DNA of 64,000 nt from Coriolopsis trogii. Taxonomy: Eukaryota; Basidiomycota; Agaricomycetes; Polyporales; Polyporaceae. The stretch spans positions 992,001 to 1,056,000 of the forward strand of contig JAHYIO010000007.1 of NCBI GenBank assembly GCA_020543525.1, read 5' to 3'. The notes under the pieces were generated by a model that saw only the letters and a list, made by a program, of their open reading frames with translations, had not been told where the DNA came from and did no database searches. The translations under genes were made by a program, and so were the position numbers. Of the stretch, positions 36,329 through 48,405 are shown in pieces (the first letter of the stretch is position 1; each line of letters opens with the position of its first letter).

Positions 36329-38701
36329 ATGGACTCGAAGGACGAGAAAGCGCTCGATACAGTCCTCATCACCGATGCGGAGTCCGACGTCGACTTGAGG
36401 GACAAGGATGAAGCGCTGAGGCTTGTCGGTCTCGAGAGGACTGCGGTGTTTACAGAGGAGTACTATAGGAAGTTGCGCAGGAAGCTGGTACGTGACTGCC
36501 TTCATCGTTCTTCTGCTCGACGCTAATGTCGTACGATAGGACTGCGTAATCCCTCCTCTTTGCGCTGCAGTGTACTGTACGCAGTACCTGTAAGTCGCTT
36601 GTCATTACGTGTTCCACGCTTTGTTTCATACATACCTTGCAGCGACAAGACCGCCCTGGGCTACGCCAGGTTCGACATTCGACTGCGGTGGAAGTACGAT
36701 TGTCGCTGATATTTGTCTCGCATATATAGCATCATGGGCTTCCCTGTCACTGGTCAGGTACAGTTCACCTGTACCCCTTTGACGCTACCGTGAGCTCACC
36801 AACCGGATCACAGGGCTACAACCTGGTTGCACTGTCCTTCTACATCGGTTGGTTTGAGCAATCCTATTGCCATACGGGCTCCCTGATTAACGTGCACGCT
36901 CTACAGGTTTCCTGATATGGGTGTTCCCGTCGATGTACATTGCCCAAAGGCTCCGCCTGGGGAAATACCTCGGTGCCAACATCGTGGCCTGGGGTGCTAT
37001 TATGATGCTTCACGCTATCCCGAAGTCGTTTGGTCCATTCTTCGCAATGCGATTTCTTCTCGGCATGCTCGAGAGTTGTGTTGCGCCCATCCTTATCCTC
37101 ATAATTTCCATGTTCTACAGGAAGGATGAACAGGTACGTATGTTAGTTGGATGACGCGGCACAGGCTAACTGACGCGTTTCAGGGCAAACGGATTGCGTG
37201 GTTCTATATGATGGTACGCCATCACTCTGCAGACCACCACAGGACATTTACGTCTCCGCATGTAGAACGGCGTCGCGGATATCTTCGGCGGCTTCCTGGC
37301 ATATGTGAGATCTGTGAACGGTCGCGTCTTTGCCGATTTGACTCACTAGGTTGTCCTCAGGGTATATCGTTCATTTCAGACCGGGGGTTCGCGCCCTTCA
37401 AGATCATTTATCTCATGCTGGGGGCGCTCGCAATCACCGTCGGAATCGCCGTTCTACTCTTCATGCCTGACTCTCCAGCGAATGCTCGCTTTTTGTCCGA
37501 GGAGGAGCGAGTCGCAGCGATCGAGAGGATCCGCGATCAACAGGGAGGCACGGAGAACAAGCGGCTCAAGAAGGAGCAGGTCGTCGAAGCTCTCCTAGAC
37601 GTCAGGTCGTGGTTGATCGTCCTAGCAACTCTGCTCAGTGCGTATCACCTTCTTTCTCATTGTTCGATCGCCCTTTGCTCACAATATTGCGTGAAACTTA
37701 GCCAACATTCCCAACGGTGGCCTCGCAAATTGTGAGTCGAGCATCCAGAGTTGCGAGGACGACTAAACTGATTGCAGCTGATCAGTCACAAATATCATTG
37801 TCAAAGTCTGTCCTATTCCATACAATTCACGCATTGTGTACATGGAATTGACATACATCCAAATAACAGGGATTTGGTTATACGTGAGTGACTCGAACAA
37901 ACCGTGGGAGGATGACGTTGACTTTTGCTCCAGCACCAAGCAAACTCTGATTCTAGGGACGCCTGGAGGCGCACTTGGAGTGCTGAGCGCGGTGCTTTGT
38001 GGATGGTACTCGGACCGAGCGGTATGTCTCATTTCTGCCAGCATGACCACAAGGCTCAACGTGCTATGTCTTAAGGGCGAACGCATGCTACCGATCGTTT
38101 GGTCTCTTCTTCCTACGATTGCGGGAGCTGGCATGCTCGTGGGATTGAACGGGTCTGGCCAGAAAGGTGCCCTCCTCTTTGGTATGTGGAACTTTGCTAT
38201 CGTCAATTGAGCCTGAGCCTCACACAGGCATCCATAGCGACATGGATCGTCGGCTTCTACGGCTCGTCACTTGCGATCATCTACGCATATAATGCGTCGA
38301 ATACCTCCGGACACACCAAGAAAGTGACGGTCAATGCGATGACTCTCGCAGCGTTCTGCGTCGCTAACATAGTCGGGACGGAGACATTCCTACCGAAAGA
38401 TGCCCCCGGCTACCTTCCAGGGAAGATATCAATACTCGTCCTGCTCACGTCTCAGCTAGGCCTCTGCTTTGTTATTCGATGGGTCAACCTCTTCCTCAAT
38501 AAGAAGAAACGCAGGGGGCTTGAGGAGCTGAAACGGCGGAATGGGTGGTCGGATGAGGATATGCAGCGGGAACGCGAAAGAGCTGCATTTGTTGATATGA
38601 CCGACAAGCAGTGAGTGTGATTTGCTCACGACAAATGCTCACATGTACCGATTCTAACACATCACATTTTGTAGGAATCCCTTCTTTGTTTACACTGCGT
38701 G
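36329..38701 (+). CDS. MFS transporter, Dal5/allantoate permease family, copy 2
   Basis: Same family, architecture and intron positions as the upstream gene. It starts MDSKDEKALDTVLITDAESD, then RKLRRKLDCVIPPLCAAVYC, YLDKTALGYASIMGFPVTGQ, GYNLVALSFYIGFLIWVFPS, KYLGANIVAWGAIMMLHAIP, LESCVAPILILIISMFYRKD, and FMPDSPANARFLSEEERVAA. Later it has TLILGTPGGALGVLSAVLCG, YAYNASNTSGHTKKVTVNAM and ends NPFFVYTA (stop 38699-38701). It differs from copy 1 throughout the helices, so the duplication is not recent and substrates may differ. Exon joins around 37640-37950 contain two small exons and are least certain. Confidence 0.87.
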
Positions 38702-39002
38702 AGGTGTTTGTTTTGACTTGATATTGGACAGCCGTATACCAGATATTTCGGACAATACTACATTGCATTGAGCAGTGTGACCACCGCCATGTCCCTTGGT
38801 CAGTAGTAGTAAGTAGTAGGATGAGTACTCGGAGTAGCTGGGTGAGCCGTATGACGTCATACCCATAAAAACATGGACGAATTAGGCAGGTATCGGTACC
38901 GAAAACGAGCGCAGCGCGAGAGTCGAACCCCTCTGTCTGCAACAACTCGCGCATAGCCCTCTGAGCCTATCCCACCAAGGCTTATTTACTCTACTGCTTC
39001 CC
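38702..39002. other. Intergenic region, nothing firm
   Basis: About 300 bp between the second transporter and the next plus-strand gene. A minus-strand stretch near 38915-38980 has a T-arm-like ggttcgactc but no foldable tRNA was found (see rejected items). Confidence 0.35.
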
Positions 39003-41757
39003 ATGGCACCGACCTCGAACGTACTTGATGTGCACCTTCCGAAGCTCAGTTCCCCCAACCTACGCAAACTCGACTCGTCTAAGTTCGACAAGTCCCAGTT
39101 TCTGCGCACATACATCCGCTCTCAGCAAGGTCATTTTTCTAACTATGCTCTCGAAGGCAAGAACCAACTTCTCTCCTGGAACTCTTCCGCTGTCGGCCAT
39201 GCGAAGTCCACTGCTGCAGAGAAACCCCACAGACAGGTGGACCTGGAGAGCGGTTTCGGGACCCCGCTCTTGAAACCTCGGACGCAAGCTCAGACTGCTC
39301 GGCGAAGTATAGAGGATGTTTCAACTCTGCCCGACGAGGACGACGGCTCGGAGGCTTGCACTCATGACCGTCATGAAGACACGCACAAGAAACGCGACGG
39401 CAAGCGCAAGGCATCTCCTACCCCGATCATTCGGCGCAAAATAGCGAAGGATACGTCGCGGAGAACGAATGCAGGAAGCAAAGAGAGGGACTCGGATGTG
39501 CCGCCTGCGAAACGTCTTCGCCAAACGGACGTCCAAGAATCCGCTCGGCCGAAGTCTCGCAGACAAGCAAGAAGCAAAGAACAAACAAAGCCAGGGCGAC
39601 GTGAACCCATAGAGAAGGAGAGAAAGTCCCGAGTTGTTGATGAGGAGCATGAGAACAGTACGTGTTTCCTTCCACAAGTTCGCCTGCTTAGGCTGCACAG
39701 TCACTGTAGGATTGGCGGAGCGTCGGGAACGCAGAAGGGTGAAGAAGTCCATCGTTGACCCCAAACCAATCCACAACTCCGCTTCGGACCATAGCAGTGT
39801 GGATGAGCAGGAAGCCAGCGAAGACCAAGGGGCGAAGAAGAAGAAAGGGAAGAAGAAAGGTCTGAGCATGCCCGCTGGACTGGCGTTGATGCATGGATTT
39901 TCTGCGACGAACATTGGAAAGAATCGCTTGACGGTATGTTGCCAGCGATCATGTCTTATCATTGTCTCACCATGTCCTCTTCAGCTCGGACCAGGTATCG
40001 GTGTGTTCAACAAAGGCAAGGCGTCCGCGAAGACTACAGTGCGGAAGACCAAGGCCAACGGTAGGTACGTTCGTATCGCATGTAATTCTATGTTAATCGA
40101 ATGTCCGGTAGTGCGGTCGAATATGTTCTCGGAAGAGTGGTTCCTTAGCAAGACCACGAAGCCAAAGCGAGGCATTCGCCAATCCGATGATTCACCTCAT
40201 ACAGAGTCTGAACTGCATTCGAACACTGTAATTCCCCCGTCGCGCAAACGGCGGCGCGCACCAAGTGTCGTCTCGGTCCCGCAGAACGAAGAGAGCTCAG
40301 ATCACTCCTCCACATCAACTATCAGGAAACCTAGGGTTGAGCGCGACGGTTCGCCCGTCTGGGACATCGAGCTTGAGGACGGCCATCTACCTTCTGGCAG
40401 CGAGGATGGTCGTTCTGTTGCTCCGAACGGTCTGGCGGCGCCTTGTGGTACGATCCTCATGGACACGGGCGCGTTTGCAAGGAAATGGATTTCACCGAAG
40501 GATATCTCGACAACTCCTGCGGAAGATGGCGAGGAGCAAGCTGGCGCCGACTCGCCATCTATTGGACCCTCGCATTCAGCTTCTCAGGTCGCTTCACGTC
40601 GGCCACAATCAGGAACTCACGGCGACTTGACCGCTCCTTTCTTTTCCAAGTACTTCTCTGGTCCACTTCGACTTGCTCGTAGTGATCTCGGATCTCAGCC
40701 TGACGAACAAGCCACCGGCGGATTGCAGTCTAACGGCCCGGAACGTCCTCAGCGTTCGGAAGATAACCCACGTCTCGTCTCGTCTCCGCAGGTCTGTGCC
40801 GAAGCCTTCGCGGCGGATGCTCCTCTACGCAGCTCTCCTTTGTCACTATGCGATCATTCCGTCCTTACCGAGCAAACCTCCTACCAACAGCTTTCACAGT
40901 CTAGACCGGTATGGAGACTTCCCGCTGAAGAAGCGACTTCTTTTGCAAAAGGACGACCCGCATCGTCGTCTTCGTCTCTCTGTCTGCCGCCTGGACCTCT
41001 CTCTCCAGTTTGCTCGTATACGATGGACTACAGCGGTGTCGATTCATACGGTTCTGACGCTGGCGATATTACGATGTGGGCTGCCTCAGCTCCTGTTGAT
41101 CTGCCTGTGGAACAATATCTCGGGATGGAAGAACGACATGCGCGAGATTGCGACTATACGATGGACGCCTCGATTGCATATGGTCCAGCTTCACAGTTCC
41201 TCCTCGACATGACTAGTTACGCGGGCTTAGCGGCAAGCGAGTCAGGAGGCGATCTTCGAAACGACCTGGAGGCCCCTCATTCTCCTCTGAACAATGAATG
41301 GTACGGCGAAGAGCGAGATCCTGTATACGAACAACTTCCCAGTGTCTCTGGAGGCGAGGCGCCATATGAGGCTCAGCATCCGTCAAATGACCCTTACTGT
41401 ACCAAGGGTTGGTATGCCGATTCCGTGGAGGGCCGCGCTGGAAGAGGTCTTGCCCCCTCTCCTCTGAGCGACGGATACGACGACCAGGAGGCTGACGACT
41501 CCGGGGTGGCGTTCTCTTCGGCGATCTGCACCGAGGAGCAAGACGACGACGTGGGGATGGACGACTGGGACGGGTCCGAGGAAGACGAGGATCCGACAGT
41601 GCTCGGCTCTCTGCCACGATTCTCGCAAGGGCGTGCGCTGCTGATGGGAGTGTCTGAGGAGGCCGTGTATGATGGCTCTAGCCGCGGAGTCTCGCGGTTT
41701 GAGGAGGACGTGGCCAAGAACCTGAGGAGTCATTGGCTGCCACAGCGCTTTTGATGC
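39003..41757 (+). CDS. Uncharacterised Ser-rich, probably nuclear protein
   Basis: Four exons join to more than 850 residues. Introns lie at about 39659-39710, 39935-39985 and 40063-40110, each with good GT/AG ends and continuous reading. It starts MAPTSNVLDVHLPKLSSPNL and has several basic clusters (KKRDGKRK, PAKRLRQ, RRERRRVKK, KKKKGKKKG, SRKRRRAP) that look like nuclear signals. A block in the middle is more ordered-looking (GLSMPAGLALMHGFSATNIG; VFNKGKASAKTTVRKTKAN; SNMFSEEWFLSKTTKPKRG). The long C-terminal exon is Ser/Asp/Glu/Pro-rich and ends FEEDVAKNLRSHWLPQRF. No known domain was recognised. The constant reading frame through about 1.6 kb of the last exon supports a real gene. Confidence 0.72.
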
Positions 41758-42089
41758 TTCAACCAGGAGTGTCAAGCTTGGTTATTGTGACATTGTATCC
41801 TCCCTGTGACTATCAGACGCGCTTTGTTTTATGAATCTCGCTCACTGGCCACAGAGTTGGTCAAAGTGTGGAGGCTTGGACGCGAGTGTGGCGTGAAGTG
41901 GCCAAGAGTCACGCTGTGACCAAACGCGTTATTTGTACATGTTTGCTCTGTATCAAGCGGTCACGCTACTTTAGGCACGGGGCGCGTCCGTCGACGCGCT
42001 CATCCTCTCCCACTTCACAACCCCTGCCAATCCGGTTACGCGACATCGAACACCTCACCCGGTAGCTCTCTTCTTCCCCCAAAGGCATC
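41758..42089. other. Intergenic region, nothing recognised
   Basis: About 330 bp between two plus-strand genes, with the promoter of the dynamin-like GTPase. No coding frame recognised. Confidence 0.35.
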
Positions 42090-45000
42090 ATGAGCCTCAA
42101 GGAGAACCATGCCCCATACGTGAGTAACGTCCATGATCCATTGTACAGGCAACAAGGGAATCTCCGAAGATGGAGAAGCCTTGTTTGCCCTCGACACGCG
42201 TGTTTCTGCGTATGTCAGCGACGTGGGAGAACTAACCTTATGTTCGCATACCCTTGTTGCAGAATGGGCTCCGCATCAAGCCCGAGCCTGAAGAAGCACG
42301 CATCGCCCCTCTCGCGCCCTCTGCCTCATGGCAAGCCGCGCAGAGTGAGCAAGATCAAAAACCGAGAGTGAAACCCGAACCAGTCGATGGGGCGCGTATT
42401 GTGAGTAGATTTTTTATCGGTCCGGTAGTTGGTTACGCGTTGTTGACGACATGCTGGTTTGACGCGTCGCGCGTGATCGTGTATGCGTGTAGCCTCCTGT
42501 CGCAGTCCCAGCGAACGCTGGCGGGAATGCGCCTGATGTCAAGCCCGGTGTCAATGCGCTAGACGTTGAGGCGAAGGTCACTCCTCGCAGTCTTTACAAG
42601 GTGTACGAGAATGCGGAAGATATCCAGTACGCGCCGGAAGACGCCCTCAAGGAGGGTATAGCCATGGTGAAGGCGCTCAAGGCGAGTATCGAGAAAGTTG
42701 ACCTGGGGAGCAAGCTGCGACAAGAGGTGTGGCAAGGGGAGATCAAGAAGTGCGTAACAGCCTGGACAGGAGTTCGGGGAGCGTCTATGCTAATGCGGTC
42801 TGTGCAGCTTATTGGGCCAAGGTGCCCCAACGACTATGATAGCTGTATGCGGCGGTAAGTAGATTGCCCCACGTCGTGCCCTGCGTGCTCACGGGCAGAT
42901 ACAGCCACCGGTGCCGGCAAGTCCTCGATCTTGAACGCTATCCTCGATGGTGTGTCTCATGGCTACACAAAGCCCACCTCGTACTGACACCAGTCTTCCA
43001 GACAACGTTGTCCCCACTAGTGGTATGCGTGGTGAGTGAAACTCAGCATGAGACGGACAGAACCAGTCGTTAACACAACGTCTCAGCATGTACCGCTGTA
43101 GTTACTGAGATTGGATATCACAAGAAGAAGACCATCGACGGGGATGTGTCTTTCCTCACCGAGCAAGAATGGCGCGATGAGCTCAAGGTGCTCTTGGACG
43201 ATCTTGTCGACGAAGACGGCAACCTCAAGCGCAGCACGGATTTGCGTAGCGATGCTGGTGTCGCCTGGTCGAAGGTTCACGCTGTTTACCCTAAGCTCAC
43301 ACAAGAGCAGCTCATCAGGATGAGTGCTGAGCAGATCATCGCGCGTGACCCGAGTACGTGGCGCTCTGTTCTTTCTCTCCGCGTGTCGTTGATGTCCTGC
43401 ATTCCGTTTGCTAGAGATTGCGAAGCTGCTCGGCACCACCAAGCACATCTCCACTCCAGACACGAAGTCGTTCGCAAAGGAAATCAGCAAGTACATCGAT
43501 TCCAAGGACCAGAAGCGGGGGGACAAGAAGGACAAGAAGAAGGATAAGGATAGGAAGGACGATGACGGTCCCGCATACTGGCCGCTCATTCGGCAAGTCC
43601 GTGTGTGGTGCAATGCACGTGCACTGTCAACCGGGGCTATCCTAGTGGATCTGCCCGGTGTTGCTGACGCGAACGCTGCGAGGAACAACATCGCCAAAGA
43701 CTACATGAAGAAGTGTGACTGCGTGTGGATTCTTGCGCCCATCACGCGTGCGGTGGATGACAAGACTGCGAGAGGTTTGTCGTCCTTAACATCAGTGTGG
43801 TCGCATGTAGTTCTCACCCAGTATTCGCTACAGACCTTATGGGAGACGCCTTCAAGATGCAGCTCATGATGGGTGAGTACTTCCTATGTACTGATTCATT
43901 TACAGTCCCTTACTAATCATTCCTCCCAGATGGCAAGTGAGTAAATTGGCAATTGCAAGCCCTGAATACGTCCTCATCGAACCTCCAGCTATGATGCGAA
44001 CGCCATCACATTCATTGGTATGTTACATAGCTTTTCCGACGCCTTCATGGCGCTCACCTTTTTAATGCAGCGACTAAGTGCGACGATATCTCGTGCTCTG
44101 AGGTCATTCGTGCCCTGCGCCTCGATGACGATCCTGAGCTCGTGGCGATCGAGGAGGAGATTGAACAGTGCAAGGACGATAGCGATGAGTGGAAGGGCAA
44201 GAAAACTGAAGCCGAAGCTGCTGCGAAAGGTCTGCCGCCCGTTTTACGCCCGTGTTCTGTTTACTCATTGCACTCCCCGCCTGTAGATGTGAATGAGGGA
44301 CTCTTCCACTCGCGTGCGCTCCTCAGGGAATACGAAGAACATCTGAAGGCGCTGCAGAATGGCGAACCGTTTGAACCCAAGCTCACGGCGAAGGGCAAGG
44401 GCAAGAAGCCAGCATCCAAGGCCGGTTCCGACTCTGATTCTTCCTCAGAGTCCGAGTCGGAAGACGAGGACGAGTCTGCGGGCAAGAAGCGCAAGAAAAA
44501 GCAGAGCGACAAGCAGCGACCCGCAAAGAAGCGCAAGCACAGCTCTCGCGACGATGACGACAAGATGGAGGTTGACGACGACTCGGACTTTGCTGTCGAG
44601 GATGAGCTCAACTTCTCTGACAGTGATGAGGACCATGCCGACGACGCCAAGTCTGCCAAGTCTGACTCTGATTCGGACTCTGACTCTGGGTCGGAGAAGG
44701 GGAGCGAGAAGAGTGACGACGACGAAGAAGAGGAGGAAGAAGTCACGATTGAAAGCCTGAAGGCGAAGATCGAGGAGCTGAAGCAGGCGATTAAGGATGG
44801 ACGCGCTCAGTTGGCCGCCTTCAAGCAGCAGCGCAAGGATGCAGTCGATATGCTGGCTTCTATCAAGAAGAAGCAGAATGAGGCTCAGCGGAGGAAGAAC
44901 GCTTTTTGCTCTCTCAAGCGTTCTGAGGTTTGTTGCATCCGACCACCTACTATGACCGTTCGCTGACACATCAATTAGTTCTCGAGGGATGTCCTCAAAG

Positions 45001-46844
45001 AGGACTTCCGGACTGGCTTGAAAGATCTGGATGGTACGTTCCAGCATGAAAGCATATAGTTCACAGGAGTTGACCACCTGCCCAGACGCCGAGCAGGAGG
45101 AGAAGAACCCTGATGACTTTGACCCGTCCGTCAACATCAGAGGTACGCTGTTCGCACCGTTTACGTTGGGCGCACTATTCTAATCATACCGCAGACTACG
45201 AGTCGATCAACCTCCCGGTATTCACTTGCTCTGCCCGTGACTATGTCCGTATCAAAGGTCTGTCCCCTTGAAGCTTTGCACTCGTCTAAGTTGCTCATCG
45301 CGCACTCCGTAGGCCAAGTGAAGGGCGACGGTGACCCCACATGTTTCACCAAGCCCGAGGATACCGGCGTCCCGGCCCTTCAGGAATGGTGCCACAAGCT
45401 CACCATCTCGTCGCGCTCGCGTGCTGCGCGCAACTTCTTCACTCACCTCGCGACGTTCGCCAAAAACGTTCGCGTATACCTGCAAGGTATCGGCGACGTG
45501 ACCGAAGCGGACCGCTATTCCATGAAGGAAAAATGGGAGTCAGACATGGTCGATGACGACTATGATGACTACGATATGCCCATGGCGAGCTCGGATGATC
45601 TCGGTTTGATGCCAGACTTCCGTGGCCTCATGTCGATGAAGCAGACGAAGGTCGATAAGAATGGCGAAGCTGCTGGTATCACTCCTCGCCTCATCAGGGT
45701 GCGTGCTTGTTTGTCAGGTACAACTCAGAAGCTAACATCAGAGAACGTAGGAGTTCGAGGATGTAGTCCAGAACTGCGTCGACGAATTGCAGGAACGTTT
45801 CAAGGACGGTCTCGAGGAGAGGTGCCGTGTCGGCGCGCAGAACGTGAGTTCGTATCCGAGGAGTTGCTGATTTCATACTGATGTACAAAATAGGCTGCCG
45901 CGGCGGCGGTCGAGACTTCTGATGCCTTTGCGGCTAGCATGCACTGGGCTACCTACCGTGCTAGTGCGTCGCAATCTTCATGCTGTATTTCCGCATTGCT
46001 GATGATTCATGCTCAACAGCCCTTCGCCGACATGGGTCGTGGAGGCAGGATCTCAACGTTGAGCTCTCCAACCCATTCACTCGCCAGATCGCCAGCTCGT
46101 GGTCGAAGGTGTTCGAGTCCGATCTGTTCGCCTCGTTTGAAAAGTCCACGATCGGTGTCATTGAGAAGCTCATTGCGGATGTCGAGAAATCGGCCGCCGT
46201 AGGCCTCAAGGAGCGTGCCAAGGGCCAAGGAGAGCTTTGCTTGGAGGAGGCGCATGTTACGCTCCGTAAGATGCTGGATGTCGTGTCCGAGGCTATGAAC
46301 AGCCAGCAGAAGGAGATCAGTCGATGCCTCTCGCCGCATGTGCAGGATCAGCTTATTGATGGATACGACCGGGCTATGGAAGAACGTGGCAGAGGTAGTG
46401 TGGCTCGTCAAAAGGTAACACGTCTTTCCTCTGTCAAGTGGCGCTGTTCTCACAATGTGTTGTAGGCCGTATTTCACAACTTCGTCAACGACGTGAAGAA
46501 CCATGTCTTCACGGGTGCTGCGGACGTTATCATGGAGCGTCTCGCGCAAGCTGCTGAAGCGGTCGGCAACGCGCTCAACGACTCCCTCGAAGAACTGGCG
46601 AGGAAGGTGCGCACTCATGAGGATTACACATCCCTCGCATGAGCTGACCACCTGCGATCATTCCTTCTAGATCGAAGTCAGTATCGCTGTCCTCTGGGAG
46701 GGCGTTCGAGATGATCCTCAACAGGTCAAAGCTCGTGCGGAGGTTGTCGAGACTGTTACAGAGATCCTGGGGCAGATCTCGTTATGGCAGACCGCTGAGG
46801 TTCGTTCGCGTGATCAGGTGGACGCCGCCATGCTTGGGGCTTGA
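42090..46844 (+). CDS. Nuclear GTPase SLIP-GC-like protein (dynamin superfamily)
   Basis: Large GTPase of the dynamin superfamily, like the vertebrate nuclear GTPase SLIP-GC. A tiny first exon (MSLKENHAPY) is followed by a linker with PEPEEAR and KPEPVDGAR repeats. The GTPase core follows: G1 GATGAGKSSILNAIL near 42900-42950, a switch-region Thr in SGMRACTAVVTEIGY, G3 VDLPGVADANAARN near 43645-43690, and G4-like IATKCDD near 44065-44085. An acidic, Lys/Ser-rich insertion (about 44390-44740) carries a basic nuclear-signal-like cluster (KKRKKKQSDKQRPAKKRK), then a coiled coil (KAKIEELKQAIKDGRAQL). A long helical C-terminal region ends at 46842-46844. There are a dozen or more introns; some exons near 43860-44010 are very short. 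Role in fungi is unknown. Confidence 0.85.
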
Positions 46845-47827
46845 GTTGTTCCTCAATGATGTCCCTCGATGTTCTCTTGCTTCGCCTCGTCCGTTATCTT
46901 ATTTTCTCTTGGTCTTCCAACTGCTTGCTGTGCTCATTAGCGTAATATCCGGCGATGCTAACGCCGTACTCGCATCTTACGACGCTTATACGGAGATTGT
47001 AACTTCTACTAAGTACTGTAATCTCTGCGTATCGCTGCTTTGTACAACGCTACCATTTCCTCTTAATGATACCTTGATACCGTCGACGTTCAGATGCGTC
47101 TTCATAGACTCTTAACTTGTATTGACGTCCCACTTGTTCTCCCTCATGCCCCCCCCCCCCGTTCTGCGCAAGTGTTTGTTTCTTATAAAACAAATCGTAC
47201 AAGTATCCGGTCCCTTAGACACCTTTTGTGAACTTGCCGATTGCTTGCGGTTGCATTCAATTGCAGCAAGTGGGGATGGGCAGCGCCCGGGTTTAGCGAG
47301 GTAGCGCGCGTCCGAGCGCCCAAGCCCCGCTTAGCTCTTGAGATAACGAAAATGAGGAGATAACTTTCGGCTTACCCGGCACCAACTCTTATCTCATCTG
47401 GCTCTTCGACAAGCGAGGGCGCAGACTCTCTGAGACGCGCAAGAGGATGGCACGAAACTCGTACACCAGATCCCTCTTCCCGGCAGCCCCTCGGAAGCCT
47501 GGAGAGCTACGAAACACACATGAGAACAGATTTACTTTGAATTCTTTTGTGGCGATTTTTGAGAAAGGCCCTTGTTCAGGACACAGATTTTTTATCTCAC
47601 TACCCAGGACCTTTATCGAAAATCGCCACGAAAGAATCAACTCAAAAGTGATTTTCAATCAAATTGTGTCTGTGAACCAAGTGCTCAAAGGGAGTCAGGA
47701 ATGCGGGATCTAGGTCAGGATTTTGGCATGGACAGCAGCAAGTTGATACGACCGCAACGTGGTCACCCGAAAGAGGAAGGCGGGGCAAAGTACCAGCTTG
47801 AACTGAGGTCGATAACCCCAGTTCTCG
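46845..47827. other. Gene-free region with hairpin and homopolymer, possible remnant of the old LTR element
   Basis: No convincing gene. There is a ten-C run at 47151-47160 and an imperfect inverted repeat at 47528-47655. The right part probably belongs to the 3' LTR of the old Ty3/gypsy element, which is oriented on the minus strand. Its left end cannot be placed because the partner LTR is outside the window. Confidence 0.4.
47528..47655. repeat. Imperfect inverted repeat, ~40-bp arms and 40-bp loop
   Basis: The left arm at 47528-47568 contains ttgtggcgattttt; the right arm at 47609-47655 contains aaaatcgccacgaaag. By eye the two pair over about 40 bp with several mismatches, around a 40-base loop. 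The size is like a small-RNA precursor hairpin or a tiny palindromic element. No coding frame uses it. Confidence 0.5.
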
Positions 47828-47828
47828 T

Positions 47829-48046
47829 GGTATATATATTCACATAAGTCTCCGGGATAAGCCCGGGAATGTACCTAATTATAACCATAAGTAACATAGC
47901 TTGGCATAGCAGGTGATAGGCGATCGAAGACATGTGAGTAGCTTATCAGTAAGTATGGCATAAGTGGCGGCATATGTAAAGGTTAAATGATATTCAGCAT
48001 AGGGGCATAATGGGTCATATGGGCGACTATGTCTTGTCTCGTAACA
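47829..48046 (-). repeat. Probable U3 part of the old element's 3' LTR
   Basis: On the minus strand a purine tract (gagaaggggg, 48051-48060) is followed after a few bases by TGTTACGAGAC at 48046, as expected for a polypurine tract followed by the TG start of an LTR. A TATA-like run (tatatatatt reversed) lies at 47829-47838. The inner boundary comes from these signals. The far end of the LTR cannot be fixed without the second copy. Confidence 0.45.
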
Positions 48047-48073
48047 AATACCCCCTTCTCAAGAATCGTGTCC

Positions 48074-48339
48074 TCACAATTTCGGAATGTAACCTAAGGT
48101 CCAAACAGTTCTATAGTACATAGTATTTGATTTCTGCCATCTGTTCCACCTTCTTGTCCAATGATTCCATACACCATTACTATTGTTCCATACACAATCA
48201 CTGCTATCATACAAACGAACAAGTCTGGAGTGGGGTGCTATCCTAATGGTGGGCATACGAGGAGCTGAAGGATTCTGAGTATGGAATTGGTCAATGTGAG
48301 ATTTACTAGACTTGAGGAGATCAATGCGCTTCTCCCATG
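48074..48339 (-). pseudogene. 3' end of outer element pol (chromodomain tail)
   Basis: Reading from the hAT target duplication (CATGGGAG on this strand), the frame gives WEKRIDLLKSSKSHIDQFH and continues to a stop at 48074-48076 (LGYIPKL). It restarts exactly where the pol frame right of 59147 stops, so the two pieces are one interrupted gene. A polypurine tract follows the stop. Confidence 0.85.
48332..48339. repeat. hAT target-site duplication, left copy (CTCCCATG)
   Basis: The eight bases before the left TIR are identical to the eight bases after the right TIR (59148-59155). Eight base pairs is the signature length for hAT elements. Confidence 0.93.
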
Positions 48340-48400
48340 TAGTGTTTGAAGGTCCGGTCAAGTCCGGTTTTTTTGCCCTTTTAGAAATGACCATAACTTG

Positions 48401-48405
48401 ACCAT
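48401..48405. repeat. Target-site duplication of inner LTR element, left copy (ACCAT)
   Basis: ACCAT directly precedes the left LTR and is repeated right after the right LTR at 54951-54955. Five bases is the usual duplication for Ty3/gypsy elements. Confidence 0.92.

Noticed and set aside
38900..38990. Possible minus-strand tRNA or tRNA fragment (contains ggttcgactct)
   Set aside because: The T-stem does not pair over five bases around the TTCGA loop, and no D-arm, anticodon arm or matching acceptor stem could be found. It is probably chance similarity upstream of the gene at 39003.
43146..43700. Antisense frames over the GTPase gene (Ser/Leu-rich)
   Set aside because: Reverse-frame shadows of the acidic and Lys-rich coding sequence. 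The plus-strand frame carries the GTPase motifs.
47151..47160. Ten-base C run
   Set aside because: A simple homopolymer, possibly an assembly or sequencing weak spot. No functional context.
47447..47847. Overlapping open frames of about 90 codons in the gene-free stretch
   Set aside because: No splice-linked continuation, no recognisable motif, and they overlap the inverted repeat and the presumed LTR. Treated as non-coding.
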